This document shows, one piece after another, positions 41,720 through 53,196 of a stretch of DNA of 64,000 nt. A model generated the notes under the pieces. That model was not told the origin of the DNA and made no database searches. It saw only the letters and a program-made list of their open reading frames with translations. The stretch's first letter is position 1. The number at the start of each line of letters is the position of its first letter. This DNA is from Panicum virgatum (taxonomy: Eukaryota > Streptophyta > Magnoliopsida > Poales > Poaceae): assembly GCF_016808335.1 (NCBI RefSeq), contig NC_053149.1, forward strand, positions 27,463,339 through 27,527,338, read 5' to 3'. Made by a program: the position numbers and the translations under genes.

Positions 41720-44113
41720 GTGCTCGTCGACTTTCTCCGCGCCAATGATTACATCTTTGCGTGGAGCCCCTCAGACACGCCTGGCATCCCGAGGGAGTTC
41801 GCCGAGCACTCCCTGGATATCCTGCCGAACTCCAAGCCGGTCAAGCAATGCCTGCGGCGCTTCGACGAGCTCAAGCGACGGGCGATCGGCAAGGAGGTAC
41901 ACAAGCTTTTGGAGGCCGGATTCATCAAGGAGGTATTCCATCCCGAGTGGCTAGCTAATCCTGTACTAGTTAAGAAAAAGAGTGGGAAGTGGAGGATGTG
42001 TGTAGACTACACTAGTTTAAATAAAGCATGTCCTAAAGTTCCCTTTCCTCTACCATGTATTGATCAAATAATCAATTCAACTGCGGGATGCGAACTTTTA
42101 TCCTTTCTTGATGCATATTCTGGTTATCACCAAATCAAAATGAAAGAGTTCGACCAGCTCGCGACTTCTTTTATCACCCCTTTCGACATGTACTGCTATG
42201 TCACGATGCCCTTTGGCCTTAGAAACACCAAAGCCACGTACCAGCGATGTATGCTCCACGTGTTTAGAAACCATATCGGGCGAACTGTAGAGGTATATGT
42301 CGACGACATCGTTGTGAAATCCTGGAAGGCGGACGACCTGGTAGCCGATCTCAGGATCGCCTTAGATTGCCTTAGGGCTAAAGGGGTAAAACTAAACTCC
42401 GAGAAGTGCGTGTTCGGAGTCCCTCGAGGGATGCTCTTGGGTTTCATTGTCTCCCAGTGGGGCATAGAACCCAACCCTGAGAAAGTCTCGGCCATTGCTC
42501 GGATGGGACCGATTCGAGACCTAAAGGGCGTGCAGAAGGTCATGGGTTGCCTAGCGGCCCTCAGCCGATTCATCTCACGCCTCGGTGAGAAAGGCATGCC
42601 TCTGTATCGGCTCCTAAGGAAATCTGAACGCTTTTCGTGGACCCCCAAGGCCCAGGAGGCCCTCGACAAACTCAAGGCGTCGCTCACAAGCGCTCCAATT
42701 CTAACACCACCAATGGACGGCGAGCCCCTCTACCTATACATGGCAGCCATGACTCAGGTTGTCAGCGCAGCCGTCGTTGTGGAACGACAAGAGGAGGGGC
42801 ACCCTCTGCTGGTCCAGAGGCCGGTGTACTTCATCAGTGAAGTGCTATCTGAAACCAAGACACGGTGCCCTCAGATCCTGAAGCTGCTCTATGCAGTGAT
42901 CTTGGCTCGACGCAAGCTGCGCCACTACTTTGAGGCACACCCCATCACCGTTGTCTCGCCTTTCCCCCTGGGGGAGATAGTCCACAACCGGGAGGTCACG
43001 GGTAGGATTGCCAAGTGGTCAGTGGAGCTGATGGGAGAGACTCTCACCTACGCCCCTCGCAAGACAGTCAAATCCCAGATCTTGGCAGACTTCATTGCCG
43101 AGTGGACCGACACTCAGCTGCCCCCACCCCAGATTCAAGTTGAATGCTGGCTCATGTACTTCGACGGGTCGGTGATGAAGACCGGCGCAGGCGCGGGCCT
43201 GCTTTTCATCTCACCCCTCGGAGAGCACATACGCTACATGGTACGCTTGCACTTCCCGGCATCCAACAACATGGCGGAATATGTGGCCCTCCTCAGTGGC
43301 CTCCGCATCGCCATCGAGCTCGGCATCAAATGCCTCGACGTCCGGGGAGACTCCCAACTCATCATCGATCAGGTAATGAAGGAGGCTAGCTGCCACAACG
43401 AGAAGATGGAGGCGTACTGCAACGCGGTGCGTCGTCTCGAAGACAAGTTCGACGGGCTCGAGCTCAACCATATCGCGCGCAAGTACAATGAGGAAGCGGA
43501 CGAACTGGCCAAGATCGCGTCCGGGCGGACCACCGTTCCCCCGAACATCTTCGCCCGCGACCTCGCCAAGCTGTCCGTCGACTTCAAGAACCCTGCGGAA
43601 GCCATCAGAGCAGCACCCGAACCCTCGGGGGCTGCGACCGTCGAGCCATCGGCCAAAGACCCCTCGACGGAGGAGCCCGAGGCCATAGACACTGACATCG
43701 AGACCTCCTCGGCAGATGAGTCTGAAGCAATGGAGTTCGATGAGGCCCCACCTCCGCGAGACTGGCGCACCCAGTACCTCGACTGGGTGATTCGAGGGGT
43801 CCTACCCTCGGACCGTGCTCAGGCGCAGCACGTCGCCAGGAGGGCCAAGTCCTTCGTCTTGATCGACGACGAACTGTACAAGCGCAGTCCCTCGGGCATT
43901 CTACTGCAAGCACATTCGAGGATCAAATCTACTGCAAGCATCCGAACCTTCCCCTCACTTCTACCTAGCTTCGCAAACCAGCTCAAGCCTTCCCAACAGT
44001 GCGGCGGCGACACCCACAGCAGCAACGCCATGGTGCTCGAGGCGACTATGATCTGCATAGACAACTCGGAGTGGTCTTGCCGCCATTTCTCCATCGGCGA
44101 ACTCCGATCTTGA
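41720..44113 (+). CDS. Tat reverse transcriptase with two RNase H domains, integrase lost
   Basis: An unbroken 797-residue frame. Reverse transcriptase about 60-250: WRMCVDYTSLNKACPK, FLDAYSGYHQI, MPFGLRNTKATYQR and the catalytic YVDDIVV near 192. The first RNase H follows (about 310-430). A second, of the kind typical for Tat elements, lies about 475-610, with YFDGSVMKTGAGAGLL, NNMAEYVALLSGL and GDSQLIIDQV. The next landmark, LIDDELYKRSPSGILLQ near 715-730, normally opens the integrase zinc-binding region, but here the frame leaves the family pattern at once and ends. The integrase HHCC and D,D-35-E parts are absent. The 12-base repeat CTACTGCAAGCA at both sides of the break (43,911 and 43,930) points to a deletion by short-repeat recombination. 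Confidence 0.85.
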   Translation: MLVDFLRANDYIFAWSPSDTPGIPREFAEHSLDILPNSKPVKQCLRRFDELKRRAIGKEVHKLLEAGFIKEVFHPEWLANPVLVKKKSGKWRMCVDYTSLNKACPKVPFPLPCIDQIINSTAGCELLSFLDAYSGYHQIKMKEFDQLATSFITPFDMYCYVTMPFGLRNTKATYQRCMLHVFRNHIGRTVEVYVDDIVVKSWKADDLVADLRIALDCLRAKGVKLNSEKCVFGVPRGMLLGFIVSQWGIEPNPEKVSAIARMGPIRDLKGVQKVMGCLAALSRFISRLGEKGMPLYRLLRKSERFSWTPKAQEALDKLKASLTSAPILTPPMDGEPLYLYMAAMTQVVSAAVVVERQEEGHPLLVQRPVYFISEVLSETKTRCPQILKLLYAVILARRKLRHYFEAHPITVVSPFPLGEIVHNREVTGRIAKWSVELMGETLTYAPRKTVKSQILADFIAEWTDTQLPPPQIQVECWLMYFDGSVMKTGAGAGLLFISPLGEHIRYMVRLHFPASNNMAEYVALLSGLRIAIELGIKCLDVRGDSQLIIDQVMKEASCHNEKMEAYCNAVRRLEDKFDGLELNHIARKYNEEADELAKIASGRTTVPPNIFARDLAKLSVDFKNPAEAIRAAPEPSGAATVEPSAKDPSTEEPEAIDTDIETSSADESEAMEFDEAPPPRDWRTQYLDWVIRGVLPSDRAQAQHVARRAKSFVLIDDELYKRSPSGILLQAHSRIKSTASIRTFPSLLPSFANQLKPSQQCGGDTHSSNAMVLEATMICIDNSEWSCRHFSIGELRS

Positions 44114-44259
44114 ACTAATCTCCTCTAGCAACACCTGCAGGCGCGCCGACGCGCCCCTGCGGGGCAAACTAAACCCCCACGGTCAGCGCCTGGGTCACGT
44201 CCTCGAGGGAACAAGCCTCTGCAGGGCTGATGCTCATCCCAACAAAGGCTCGGGGCTAC

Positions 44260-45567
44260 TGTCGGGTACCATGATTAGAGGCACCCTAACCAGCGGACTA
44301 AATCGCCATCAAAATGCAAAACACATGTTCGGCAATCAGGCCCACAAAGGCCTACAGTCCCCTTCTGATCCAAAGGCAAGGAAAGGACTCACAAAGTCCC
44401 ACCTCGCACTCGGCCCATGGCCCGGCTCTACAGTGCAGCCCATTCGAACCCCCTCGAACCCGCGGAGCCACCTCCGCTTCGCTTGAGGCCTCCCCGCCGA
44501 CACCCTCGACAGCGTACCGCAACTCCGCCTCGCTCGAGGGTAGCAAACCTACCCTAGGGGGAGCAGGCCAACTCCGCCTCGCTCGAGGCTACCACTCAGC
44601 AGACGGAGTTAGCAATCCGCCGGCTCACCGCCCGTCTGACAGAAGCAATAAATGCCAACCACTCCACCGCAGAGTGGGAAGTCAGGCGGCGTCAGGCCAC
44701 CACGCTGCACAGCGGCTGTGACCGAAATCCCATCCGTCAACTCCGGTCACTACTCAGTCATCCCTGACGCTGTGGCGCCACTGTGGGAACCTACGACGCC
44801 CTGTGCGGACGTGCCTGGCACTGCTCTCGCCACTGTGCTGCCAACCCCATGTACCTTCCTCTGCTGCAGGACCCTCGATCGGCATGGGCGCGACCCTCGA
44901 ACGCGGCCCGGACCTTGACCGGAGCAAGACTCCCGCCTGCTGGACCCTCGAGATGCTGCCACGTCAAACACGAAGGACAGTACCCTCTACAGAAGACACC
45001 ACGACGCCCACTGGAGTTATAAGGACTCCGGCGCGATCTCCGCGAGAACCAGGATGTCGTCCAGGACGACATCCACACCCGTCACCACGCTCTCTAGTGC
45101 TCCACAGTGTACTTTCTACAGTACACATTCACAGCGCACCCCCGATTCGGGGAGAAGACGATGACTTCTGACCCCTTCCGTACATGTACCCCGCCCCTCC
45201 TTGTGTCTATAAAAGAAGGAGGCGGGCCTCTCATCCGCTCAGACGCTCACACTCAGACCGACTCAGCTAGCTTCACCCGCGCACAGAGCACTCTTATTCC
45301 CCTTAATATTGGCACTTGCCTTAATCACTTAGCAGAGACTTGGGAGCTTCCCTCCCTCTCTCGCCTCGCTTGTACCCCTACTACAAGCACCCCTGGTGCA
45401 AGATAGTACAGTGTACTCGCACACCTTTGCTGGACGTACGGCCCCACGGCCGGAACATGGGTAAAATCGTGTGTTTCTGTGTTGCCTCTTGCATCAACCA
45501 TCCAGGGTGAGGGATCACGCAGCATCGTTACTAGTAGGTGCCGGACCGTCGGGTCAGGACACCGACA
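44260..45567 (+). repeat. Right LTR of the Tat element
   Basis: A 1308-bp LTR without the solo-LTR insert. TATA-like CTATAAAAGAAGG lies at about 45,208. TSD cacgt follows. Confidence 0.92.
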
Positions 45568-45572
45568 CACGT

Positions 45573-46404
45573 GTACATGTAGAATGTCTAGTGATCAATC
45601 ATTCAGTTGCACAAAACGACCCGCAAGTAAACAAAAAAAAATGCATTATTATCAACTATTACATCTCAGTATCAACTATATACATCAAAAAACATCATGT
45701 CAAAATGTCGAATCAACCAAAAAACGACTAATAAAGCGGCGCACCATATCCCATATACGGAGTACTAGTGTAACTGACTGCAGAAGTGTATATCAGTGGA
45801 AAGGCGAACAGATCTTATCTCACCCAAATCACAGAAAGCAAAAGGTGATAGACTGATAGTGGAACTGGCAAAAGTGTCTACGCCGGATTTATGGCCCGAC
45901 ACGTACGTACCGGCGAGGTCTGGAGATGAGCCGCGAGCGCAGGACTCGCCTCCACCGTCTCTACTTCCATCTGCTTCCAGATCCTCGGAGCTTTGTTCGC
46001 CTGATATTGCAAAAGCAAAAGGCAAACAAACCCATCGATCAAAATAGCCAGTATATAAGAGGTTTTTCAAAAAAAAAAAAAACTGCAGAGTTAAGGAAGA
46101 AGGCCAGAACCAACTAATCTCTGGCCGGCCGGAGACCTTCGATGATCAAAACCATAAGAAATTTTCGAAAGCGAACCAAATTTTAAACTGCTTCTGCCAT
46201 TCTCCGACCAGACGGTCGTCGCTTCAATCCACTGCTTAGAAACAAGGCCATCCAAAAAGGAGGTGGCCAGATGACTAGTAGTCCCATCACCAGGCAAATA
46301 GCACTTAGCACCCATGGACCGATCACCCAGGCAAATAGCTGAAAAGGCCCACGAGATTTGGCGCAGAGAGCCACAAACAGCTAAAAGGCCCACATGAACG
46401 TACT
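45573..46404. other. Intergenic DNA
   Basis: No supported gene. A run of A (about 46,069-46,081) and a CGGAGTACTAGTG-like motif are the only notes. Confidence 0.4.
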
Positions 46405-46445
46405 GCAAGAGTATTTTTTTTTGAGATGTAAGGCAGCATTATATA

Positions 46446-49400
46446 TTAAGATAACCGTTCGTTACACAATATGGTCCGGATCATCTCCGGAGGCTCATTA
46501 AACCAGACGAAATCATCAAACTTATCTGCTACCTTAGCTAAAACATGAGCTGCCTCATTACACCATCTACTGACATGAACAAAGGAGATAAAAGGATTAG
46601 CAGTGATCAAGTTTTTTACATCTTGAATAATGATTCCAACATGAGATCTGTCATAAACCTTGGAGTTTATCTTTTGTATCACATTTTGACAGTCCGAAGC
46701 CACCACCACTTGCTGGAAGTTGTTCTCTAAAGAAAAGGAGACTGCTCTTCTAATAGCAATTGCTTCAGCAAGCTCTGGATCATCAAATCTTTTTACCAGC
46801 TGACAGCTTGCAGTTATAAAATCTCCCTTATGATTACGGGCTACAAAACCAACACCCATGCGTGGTGGACTTTTGAATATTGCTGCATCTACGTTTATCA
46901 TTAACCACCCATCCGGCGGCGGAGTCCACTTTGTAATGGAACAATCAGACTCACACCTATGTGATGTCGGTGGTTTAAATAAGTGCAGCAAGGCCATTTG
47001 TACATAAGCTTTCGCCTTCTCCGCAATTATTTTGGGATGAACTTGTTTTTCACCATTGCGAACTGAATTTCTTGCCTCCCACACATGCCACACAGTGATA
47101 GTAAAAATTGTTGCTTCGTCTTCAGTTGCAGTAGATAGGAAGTCAAATAGCCATTGCTTCATCGAGACTGGATATCGGATTTTACATTTGAAGCCAAAAG
47201 ACCTTTTTATTTCGCGCCAAACCTCAGATGCATACTGGCACATTAAAAAAACATGTTCAACAGTTTCTTCCTTGTGACAAAAATAGCATATATCGGGGCC
47301 AGTTATATTCCTGTGTTTGAGTTGAGTACCTGTTGGCAAACAGTCTTGAGCCATACGCCAAAGCACAATCTTCATCTTTGGTGGTGCCTGAACAGACCAA
47401 AGACGTTTCCATAATTTAGAATTTTCTTTTTGATTTGAACTCTCTCCCCTACCATTGGCACTCATATAGTTATGAAAACTTTCAAGTCTTATTAATGAGT
47501 AGGCTGATTTTACAGTATAAATACCTGATTTGGAAAGTGGCCAAGCTGGAAAATTGTCACATGATGTACTGCTCAATGGAATCTGTAGGATCTTTTCTGC
47601 ATCTTCATTGCTAAAGCATGTTCTAATGATGGCTTCATTCCAATTCTTTGTTTCTTCATCTATAAGGAAATTGACTGTTATATCATCTTGAAGAGAAACT
47701 GTTGGTTTTAGTAAAGAGTAGTTTTGAATCCAACGATCATTTTTTAGCCTAATTTTTTCCCATCTCCAACTCTCCACAGAATACCTTTCTCTAGAAGTTT
47801 CTTTCCATGCATCAAACTGCGCCATGTGTAAGATGAGCTTCTTGGCTGAGGTGCTTGCCAAAAATCACAATGAGGAAAGTATCGACCTTTCAGCACCTTT
47901 GAACAAAGAGAATCTTGGCATGTGAGAATTCTCCAGCATTGTTTTCCGAGCATTGCTTGATTAAAAAGCTCCATGTCCCGAAAACCCATGCCACCCATTG
48001 CTTTTGGTGTAGTCAGCCACTCCCATGAACACCAATGCATTTTCTTCCTTCCGTTTTCAATACCCCACCAATGATTTGAAACTGTAGTTTGCATCTTATC
48101 ACATATTCCAGCTGGTAGGCGAAAACAACTCATGACGTAAACAGGGATCGCTTGTATGACTGATTTCAGCATAACTTCCTTACCTGCACGAGACAATGGG
48201 CGATCACTCCAACCCCGCACCACTTTCCACATTCTTTCTTGTAGGAAATTAAAAGTATTTGATGGTGATTTTCCTACCCAGGATGGCATTCCCAAATAAC
48301 TTGCCTGCCAAACTTCACTCTGCACACTAAGGATTGTTTTCACTCTTTGTTTGACATGCACCGGGCAACGATCAGCAAAGAAAAGTGCAGATTTCTGGAG
48401 ATTAATTCTCTGTCCGAAACCATCACTGTAAGTCTGCAGAACGTCATTTAGTGCTTGCAGGTTCTTTACATCCTCTCTTGTAAAGAAGATACTATCGTCT
48501 GCAAAGAGAAGGTGTGATATAGGTGGACCGCTAACTCCATTCTTAATCCCTTTTAAATGCCCCTTTCTTTCTTCCTCCTTTATAAGACAAGACAACCCTT
48601 CTGCACATAGAAGAAACAAATATGGACTGATCGGATCACCTTGTCTTAATCCCCTTGATGGTATAAAGGCTTGCGAGAGCTCACCATTTATTCGAACAAC
48701 ATATTTAACATTTGTTACACACCTCATAACAGTAGTGATCCATTTACTCGAGAATCCCAGTTTGGTCATGACTCCTTCTAGATATCTCCATTCAACCCTA
48801 TCATATGCTTTCATCATATCTATTTTAAGGGCAAAAAAAGGAGTGTTAGATTTTTGCTTTTTAATAGTGTGCATATATTCATAGGCAATTAAAACATTAT
48901 CTGTAATTAACCGCCCTGGGACAAAAGCACTTTGTTCCTGTGAGATGATAATTGGCATAATAGGCTTTAATCTATTGGCCAACACTTTTGAACCGATTTT
49001 ATAAAGAACATTGCATAAGCTAATTGGCCGATAGTTAACTAATTTCTCAGGTTTTGATAACTTAGGGATTAAAACAATATTAGTATCACATAGACCATCA
49101 GAAATTTGATCACCTTGTAAGAAACCCCTCACAGCAGAGCAGATTTCTTCCTTAAAAAAATCCCAATGGCACTGGTAGAACAGCGCCGGAAATCCATCGG
49201 GACCAGGCGCCTTGGTTGGTCCCATTTGGAATAAGGCATCATGAATCTCCTCATCTGAGAAGGGCTTGTCTAAATCCTCATTGGTGATCTGGTTAACCTT
49301 GCATGGGATGGTCTCAAGAACAGCATCCATTCGCTGGCATGGCTCACTAGAAAATAAATTCAAGTAGAAGTCATGTGCCATGCGTTTGATTTCTTCTTTA

Positions 49401-50574
49401 TCTTCACATTTTGTTCCATCTTCTTTGAGGAGATAAGATATCCTATTAGTGTTTCTCCTAGTTGTAGCTCTTGCATGGAAGAAGGATGTGTTGCGGTCAC
49501 CCTCTTTGAGCCATTCCACTCTTGAACGTTGTCGTGCCATGATTTCTTCACACTCAAAAAGCTCACATAGCTTTTTCTCAATCGATCTTTCTTCTTCTGA
49601 ATAGCCCGATATGGTACTTGAAGATCGAAGAGTTGCCAGTCATTTTTCAAGCTTCTTGATCCTATTCCTGACTGAGCCAAAAGTATGCTTACTCCATTGC
49701 TGTAAAGAGCATGCCATTTTCCCCAGATTTGACCAAACTGATTGTATGTTTCTTGGACCTTCAAAACCTTCACTCCAACTCTTCTCTACTACTTCTTTAT
49801 AATCAAGGCTCTTGCCCACATTGCCTCATATCTGAATGGTCGTGATAAGGATCTATCTTCATTGCATTTTAGTCCCTTACCAACTGAAATCAATATAGCA
49901 TAGTGATCTGATGAGTAGGTAATAATGTTCTCAACTTGGTACTCAACAAACAGCTCCATAAAAAGTCCATTTGCCACCGCTCTATCAAGTCTAACCTTCA
50001 CATTCTTATCACCACTTTGCTTATTAGTCCATGTAAACTTTGGTCCTATGAAGCCCAAATCAAGCAGGTTGCAATCTTCAAGACAATCCCTAAAAAGCTC
50101 CATTTGTTGTTCTCCCCTTTCCACCCTGCTCATATGTTCATCCCTGCTTAGTACTTCATTAAAATCCCTAGCACACATACATGGACCCGCCCACTGTGAT
50201 CTGATAAAGCGGAGAAGATCCCAAAGTTTGTAGCGTAATTCGGTTTTGGGCTCACCATACACAAAAGTAGATCTCCATTCCCCCACTGACTCCATTTTTA
50301 TTATCACGTCAATAACATTTGTAGTATAATGTTTGAGCGACACAGATCACTCTTTAACCCAGAACAGAGCCAAACCTCCACTGTGCCCTTCACTATTCAT
50401 AGCAAAACATCCATAAAAACCTAAAGACCACAGAAAGTTCCTTACTTTATTGTCCCTCATTTTAGTTTCCGATAAAAACAAGAGGGAGGGACGAAAACGC
50501 TTCACTAGAACGCGAAGCTCATGAACTGTCGAGTCTGTCCCGAGGCCTCGACAGTTCCAACATAAGGTGTTCAT
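46446..50574 (-). pseudogene. LINE ORF2: endonuclease, reverse transcriptase, RNase H
   Basis: Starts MNTLCWNCRGLGTDS, the APE endonuclease opening; SETKMRDNKV and the late SSDHYAIL follow. The reverse transcriptase (49540-47744) has the APGPDGFPALFYQ block, NYRPISLCNVLYKI, the LRQGDPISPYLFLL block and catalytic LLFADDSIFF. After a zf-RVT-like Cys/His stretch (CYFCHKEETVEHVFLMC) comes a C-terminal RNase H (INVDAAIFKSP to NEAAHVLAKVADKFD). Breaks: TGA at 50,347, frameshift near 49,805, TGA near 49,655 and a frameshift in an A-run near 47,760. ORF2 nicks target DNA and primes reverse transcription; this copy cannot make the whole protein. Confidence 0.88.
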
Positions 50575-51940
50575 GGCTGTCGGCGGGGCTGGGATCCAGC
50601 CACCGCCGAAACACTTAAAGTTGCAGCTTGCCCTTTCTTCTGCTTCTTTGACATCTCATTTTTTTCCTCCTCAATCAGTCCATCACCATCAAAGTGGTCT
50701 AAATCAAACGTTTCTATTGGATGAGCAACCGTAATGGCCAATTCCATGGATTCTACACCTCCTGTATTTTCAATAGCCAAAGTAGAGCATGCTTCATCCT
50801 GTGATTTGAGCCCCTTCTTCCTCTTCTTTCCCTGATTTAGCATAGGGGAATCCTGGTTCCCAACTAACAGAATCCTATCACCTTTTAGAATTTTGGGTTC
50901 CATTCTAATAATCATATGTTGGCCATCTCCTCTCCCATCCTCGGAGACATAGTTATTCTCATTCTTAGAGCTCATATTTTGTTGTCCTGCAGGGCATGTG
51001 TTCTTTTCTTTATAATCTGAGTGTCTACAAGTTGCATTTTCTGACATTGATTTCGACGAGCGTTCTGAATGATTCTTCACTTTGGATCTAGCACTCTGGC
51101 CACGTGTCTCATCAAACACCTTCTTCTTTTTTTTCATCTAAAGCTCTTAGATCCACACTGTAGGGAAGCATGCCATTTTCATCCCGTTCAGCAGGAGAGG
51201 GACACTCTACAGAAGAATGTCCAATCCTTCCACAAGAATAACAGTAGCTTGGCAATTTTTCGTATCTCACTTCATACCACTCTTTTGCCTGTCTCTTTTT
51301 TGAAAAAAATGGACACACCCCTTCGTAAAGGCTTTGTTATGTCAATCTTTACCTTTACTCTAAGGTAAGGTCCCCAAGCTTTGCCTTTGTCATCAACATC
51401 AACTTTCTCAAAAACACCTAGCATTCCAGCCAATTCTTCTCCCCAAATTTTATTCATCAGACCAAAGGGAAGATTTAGAATTCTCACCCAAATTGACAAG
51501 TGATTGAGATTGATATCTGTCGGCCTCAAATTGGCATCAAAATCCTGAACTAGAACTGCTCGGTTACCCACTGTCCATGGCGAACCATCCAAAACTCGGT
51601 CTTTGTCCTGTATTGATGAAAATTCTGCAATAAACAGATTATCCCCTACTGATGTTGCATTCAAACCTTTCGGATTTCCCCACGCAGGCCTCAGCGCAGA
51701 CATAATTGTTTGGATATGTAAGATTCCCTGCGATAAGACCTTACCAATAATCGCACAGCTCGATGTCGCTAAACCTTCTTCGACATCATCAGCTATCTCC
51801 AAAGCATCACTTTCCTCAGCTGTTAATTTCAAACTACCAATCATTTCAGTAACCCTATCTTCTGAAAGGGCATCAAGACTTCTCTCACCTTCCATTTTTT
51901 CCCGTCCATCAGAGCACAACAACTGGTCTTTTCCCGCCAT
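50571..51940 (-). pseudogene. LINE ORF1: RNA-binding protein with DUF4283 and zinc knuckle
   Basis: MAGKDQLLC at 51,940 opens a frame with a DUF4283-like domain (GNPKGLNATSVGDNLFIAEF to LSIWVRILNLPFGLM). The frame shifts near 51,300 in an A-run, after which the CCHC knuckle CYSCGRIGHSSVEC is read (51112-51318). A second slip in AAAAAA near 51,130 leads into a basic tail (50571-51137). It ends overlapping the ORF2 ATG by four bases (ATGA type). Confidence 0.8.
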
Positions 51941-52166
51941 TGTTGTCTATTCTGAAGCCCTGCAGGCTGCTTGGGCATAAAAGCTCCTCACCCCCCTTTC
52001 GGACCTGCAGATCCGTGCTTCCAACCCCACCACAAGCGCAAGCCAAGGGCGGGCAGTGAAGCTAAAGTTCACCCCTTAGTCGCCCCGAACCGCGAAGGAT
52101 GGCAGCCAAAGCAACAATGATCTACAATTTCCGGAAAGATTGAGGAGGAGGAGGAGCAAGAGTATT

Positions 52167-52673
52167 GTTGTGTTCATGTGCTAGTTAATGGGGGCAACTT
52201 TCCATAGATGTGACAAATATCTTCTCCCTAACGAAACCTGAGCCAAGCTCAGGCATTTCATTGGGCCACGTCACATGCATATTACAAGCTGTAGGATCTC
52301 TTTTGCACGTCTTAGATTTCTCTAACCTGACCCGTGTCCCATTATACGGATCACCGAGGGACATCATGCATGTGCGTGTCGTAGACTCTTCCAGAAAATA
52401 TGAGCAACATAAGCTGGCCGGTGGGCGCACATACCCGCAGCTCCTTCTCACTGTTTAGCTTTCAGGGAGGCGGATGGACGGCGGTGGGCGTAAAGGCGGC
52501 TTGCGTGGCGGGCGCAGAAGCAGGCAGTGGCGGACGACTGGTAGAGATAGCTCGCGGAGGCGGGCGATGACCGGCGACCGGCGGAGATGGCTCGCAGAGG
52601 TGGACGGCGCAGAGGAGTGCAGTTGCCAGCGATTGAGGTGGTGGCAGGCGCTAGCACGGAGGTCGGGAGGTGG
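52167..52673. other. Intergenic DNA between the LINE and CACTA element 2
   Basis: About 500 bp. The GC-rich right half shows open frames on both strands without a recognisable product. Confidence 0.4.
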
Positions 52674-52724
52674 CACTACTAGAAAACAGGCCTTCAGCAC
52701 CGGCTGAGAAGGGCCCAAAGTGCC

Positions 52725-52915
52725 GGTTTCCCAACCGGTGCCCCGCAACCGAGACCATTGGCTTGGGTATAAAACACCAGGTATTTAACCCGATGCCTTA
52801 GGCACCCATTGGTACCGGTTGGAAAGTCCAACCGGTACCAAAGAGGCTGCCACGCTGACGCAAGGTGGCAGCCCCTTTGGTACCGGTTGGTCTTTCCAAC
52901 CGGTACCAATGACCT
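52725..52915. repeat. Left subterminal repeats of CACTA element 2
   Basis: Inverted pairs of (T)TTGGTACCGGTTGG with short loops, near the TIR. Confidence 0.75.
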
Positions 52916-53196
52916 TTTCTCTTTTTTTTCCCAAATCCAGTTTTGTTTGTTATATTTATTACTATTTATTCTTTTATAATTGCTAAACGCACTCGAGCTC
53001 TACAGTACTATACGTTCATTAGTCGTTCGTGTTTGTTTTCAGAGAATATTTGAAACTAACTAAAAGTGAAATGCGAGCATATAATTAAACTAATTAGATG
53101 AACTAATATATTTACAAATATACAAACATCAAGGCATCACGTTTAGAAATATTTACAAATGTACAAATCATGTTTGTAGTCCAAATATTGGTCCCC

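Larger units (their letters stand above)
33567..45567 (+). mobile_element. Tat-type Ty3/gypsy retrotransposon with nested insertions
   Basis: LTRs at 33567-35907 and 44260-45567 (TGTC...GACA) with TSD cacgt (33562-33566 and 45568-45572). The left LTR is 1 kb longer because it holds a solo LTR. Primer site TTGGCGCGCCAGGTAGGGG follows at 35909; polypurine-like AAAGGCTCGGGGCTAC precedes the right LTR. Interior order: Gag, protease, reverse transcriptase, RNase H, second RNase H, then a stub of the integrase region and nothing more. The second RNase H marks the Tat lineage. Gag is split by a gypsy derivative at 36,647-39,629. Confidence 0.93.
46416..52155 (-). mobile_element. Full-length L1-type LINE, mutated
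   Basis: Flanked by the 11-bp duplication gcaagagtatt (46405-46415 and 52156-52166). The 3' end on the - strand is a run of A at 46,416-46,422. ORF1 and ORF2 are in the plant L1 order. At 5.7 kb it is full length, but both ORFs are broken. Confidence 0.92.

Noticed and set aside
41494..43913. - strand frames opposite the Tat pol gene
   Set aside because: They are shadows of the pol frame and carry no domains.
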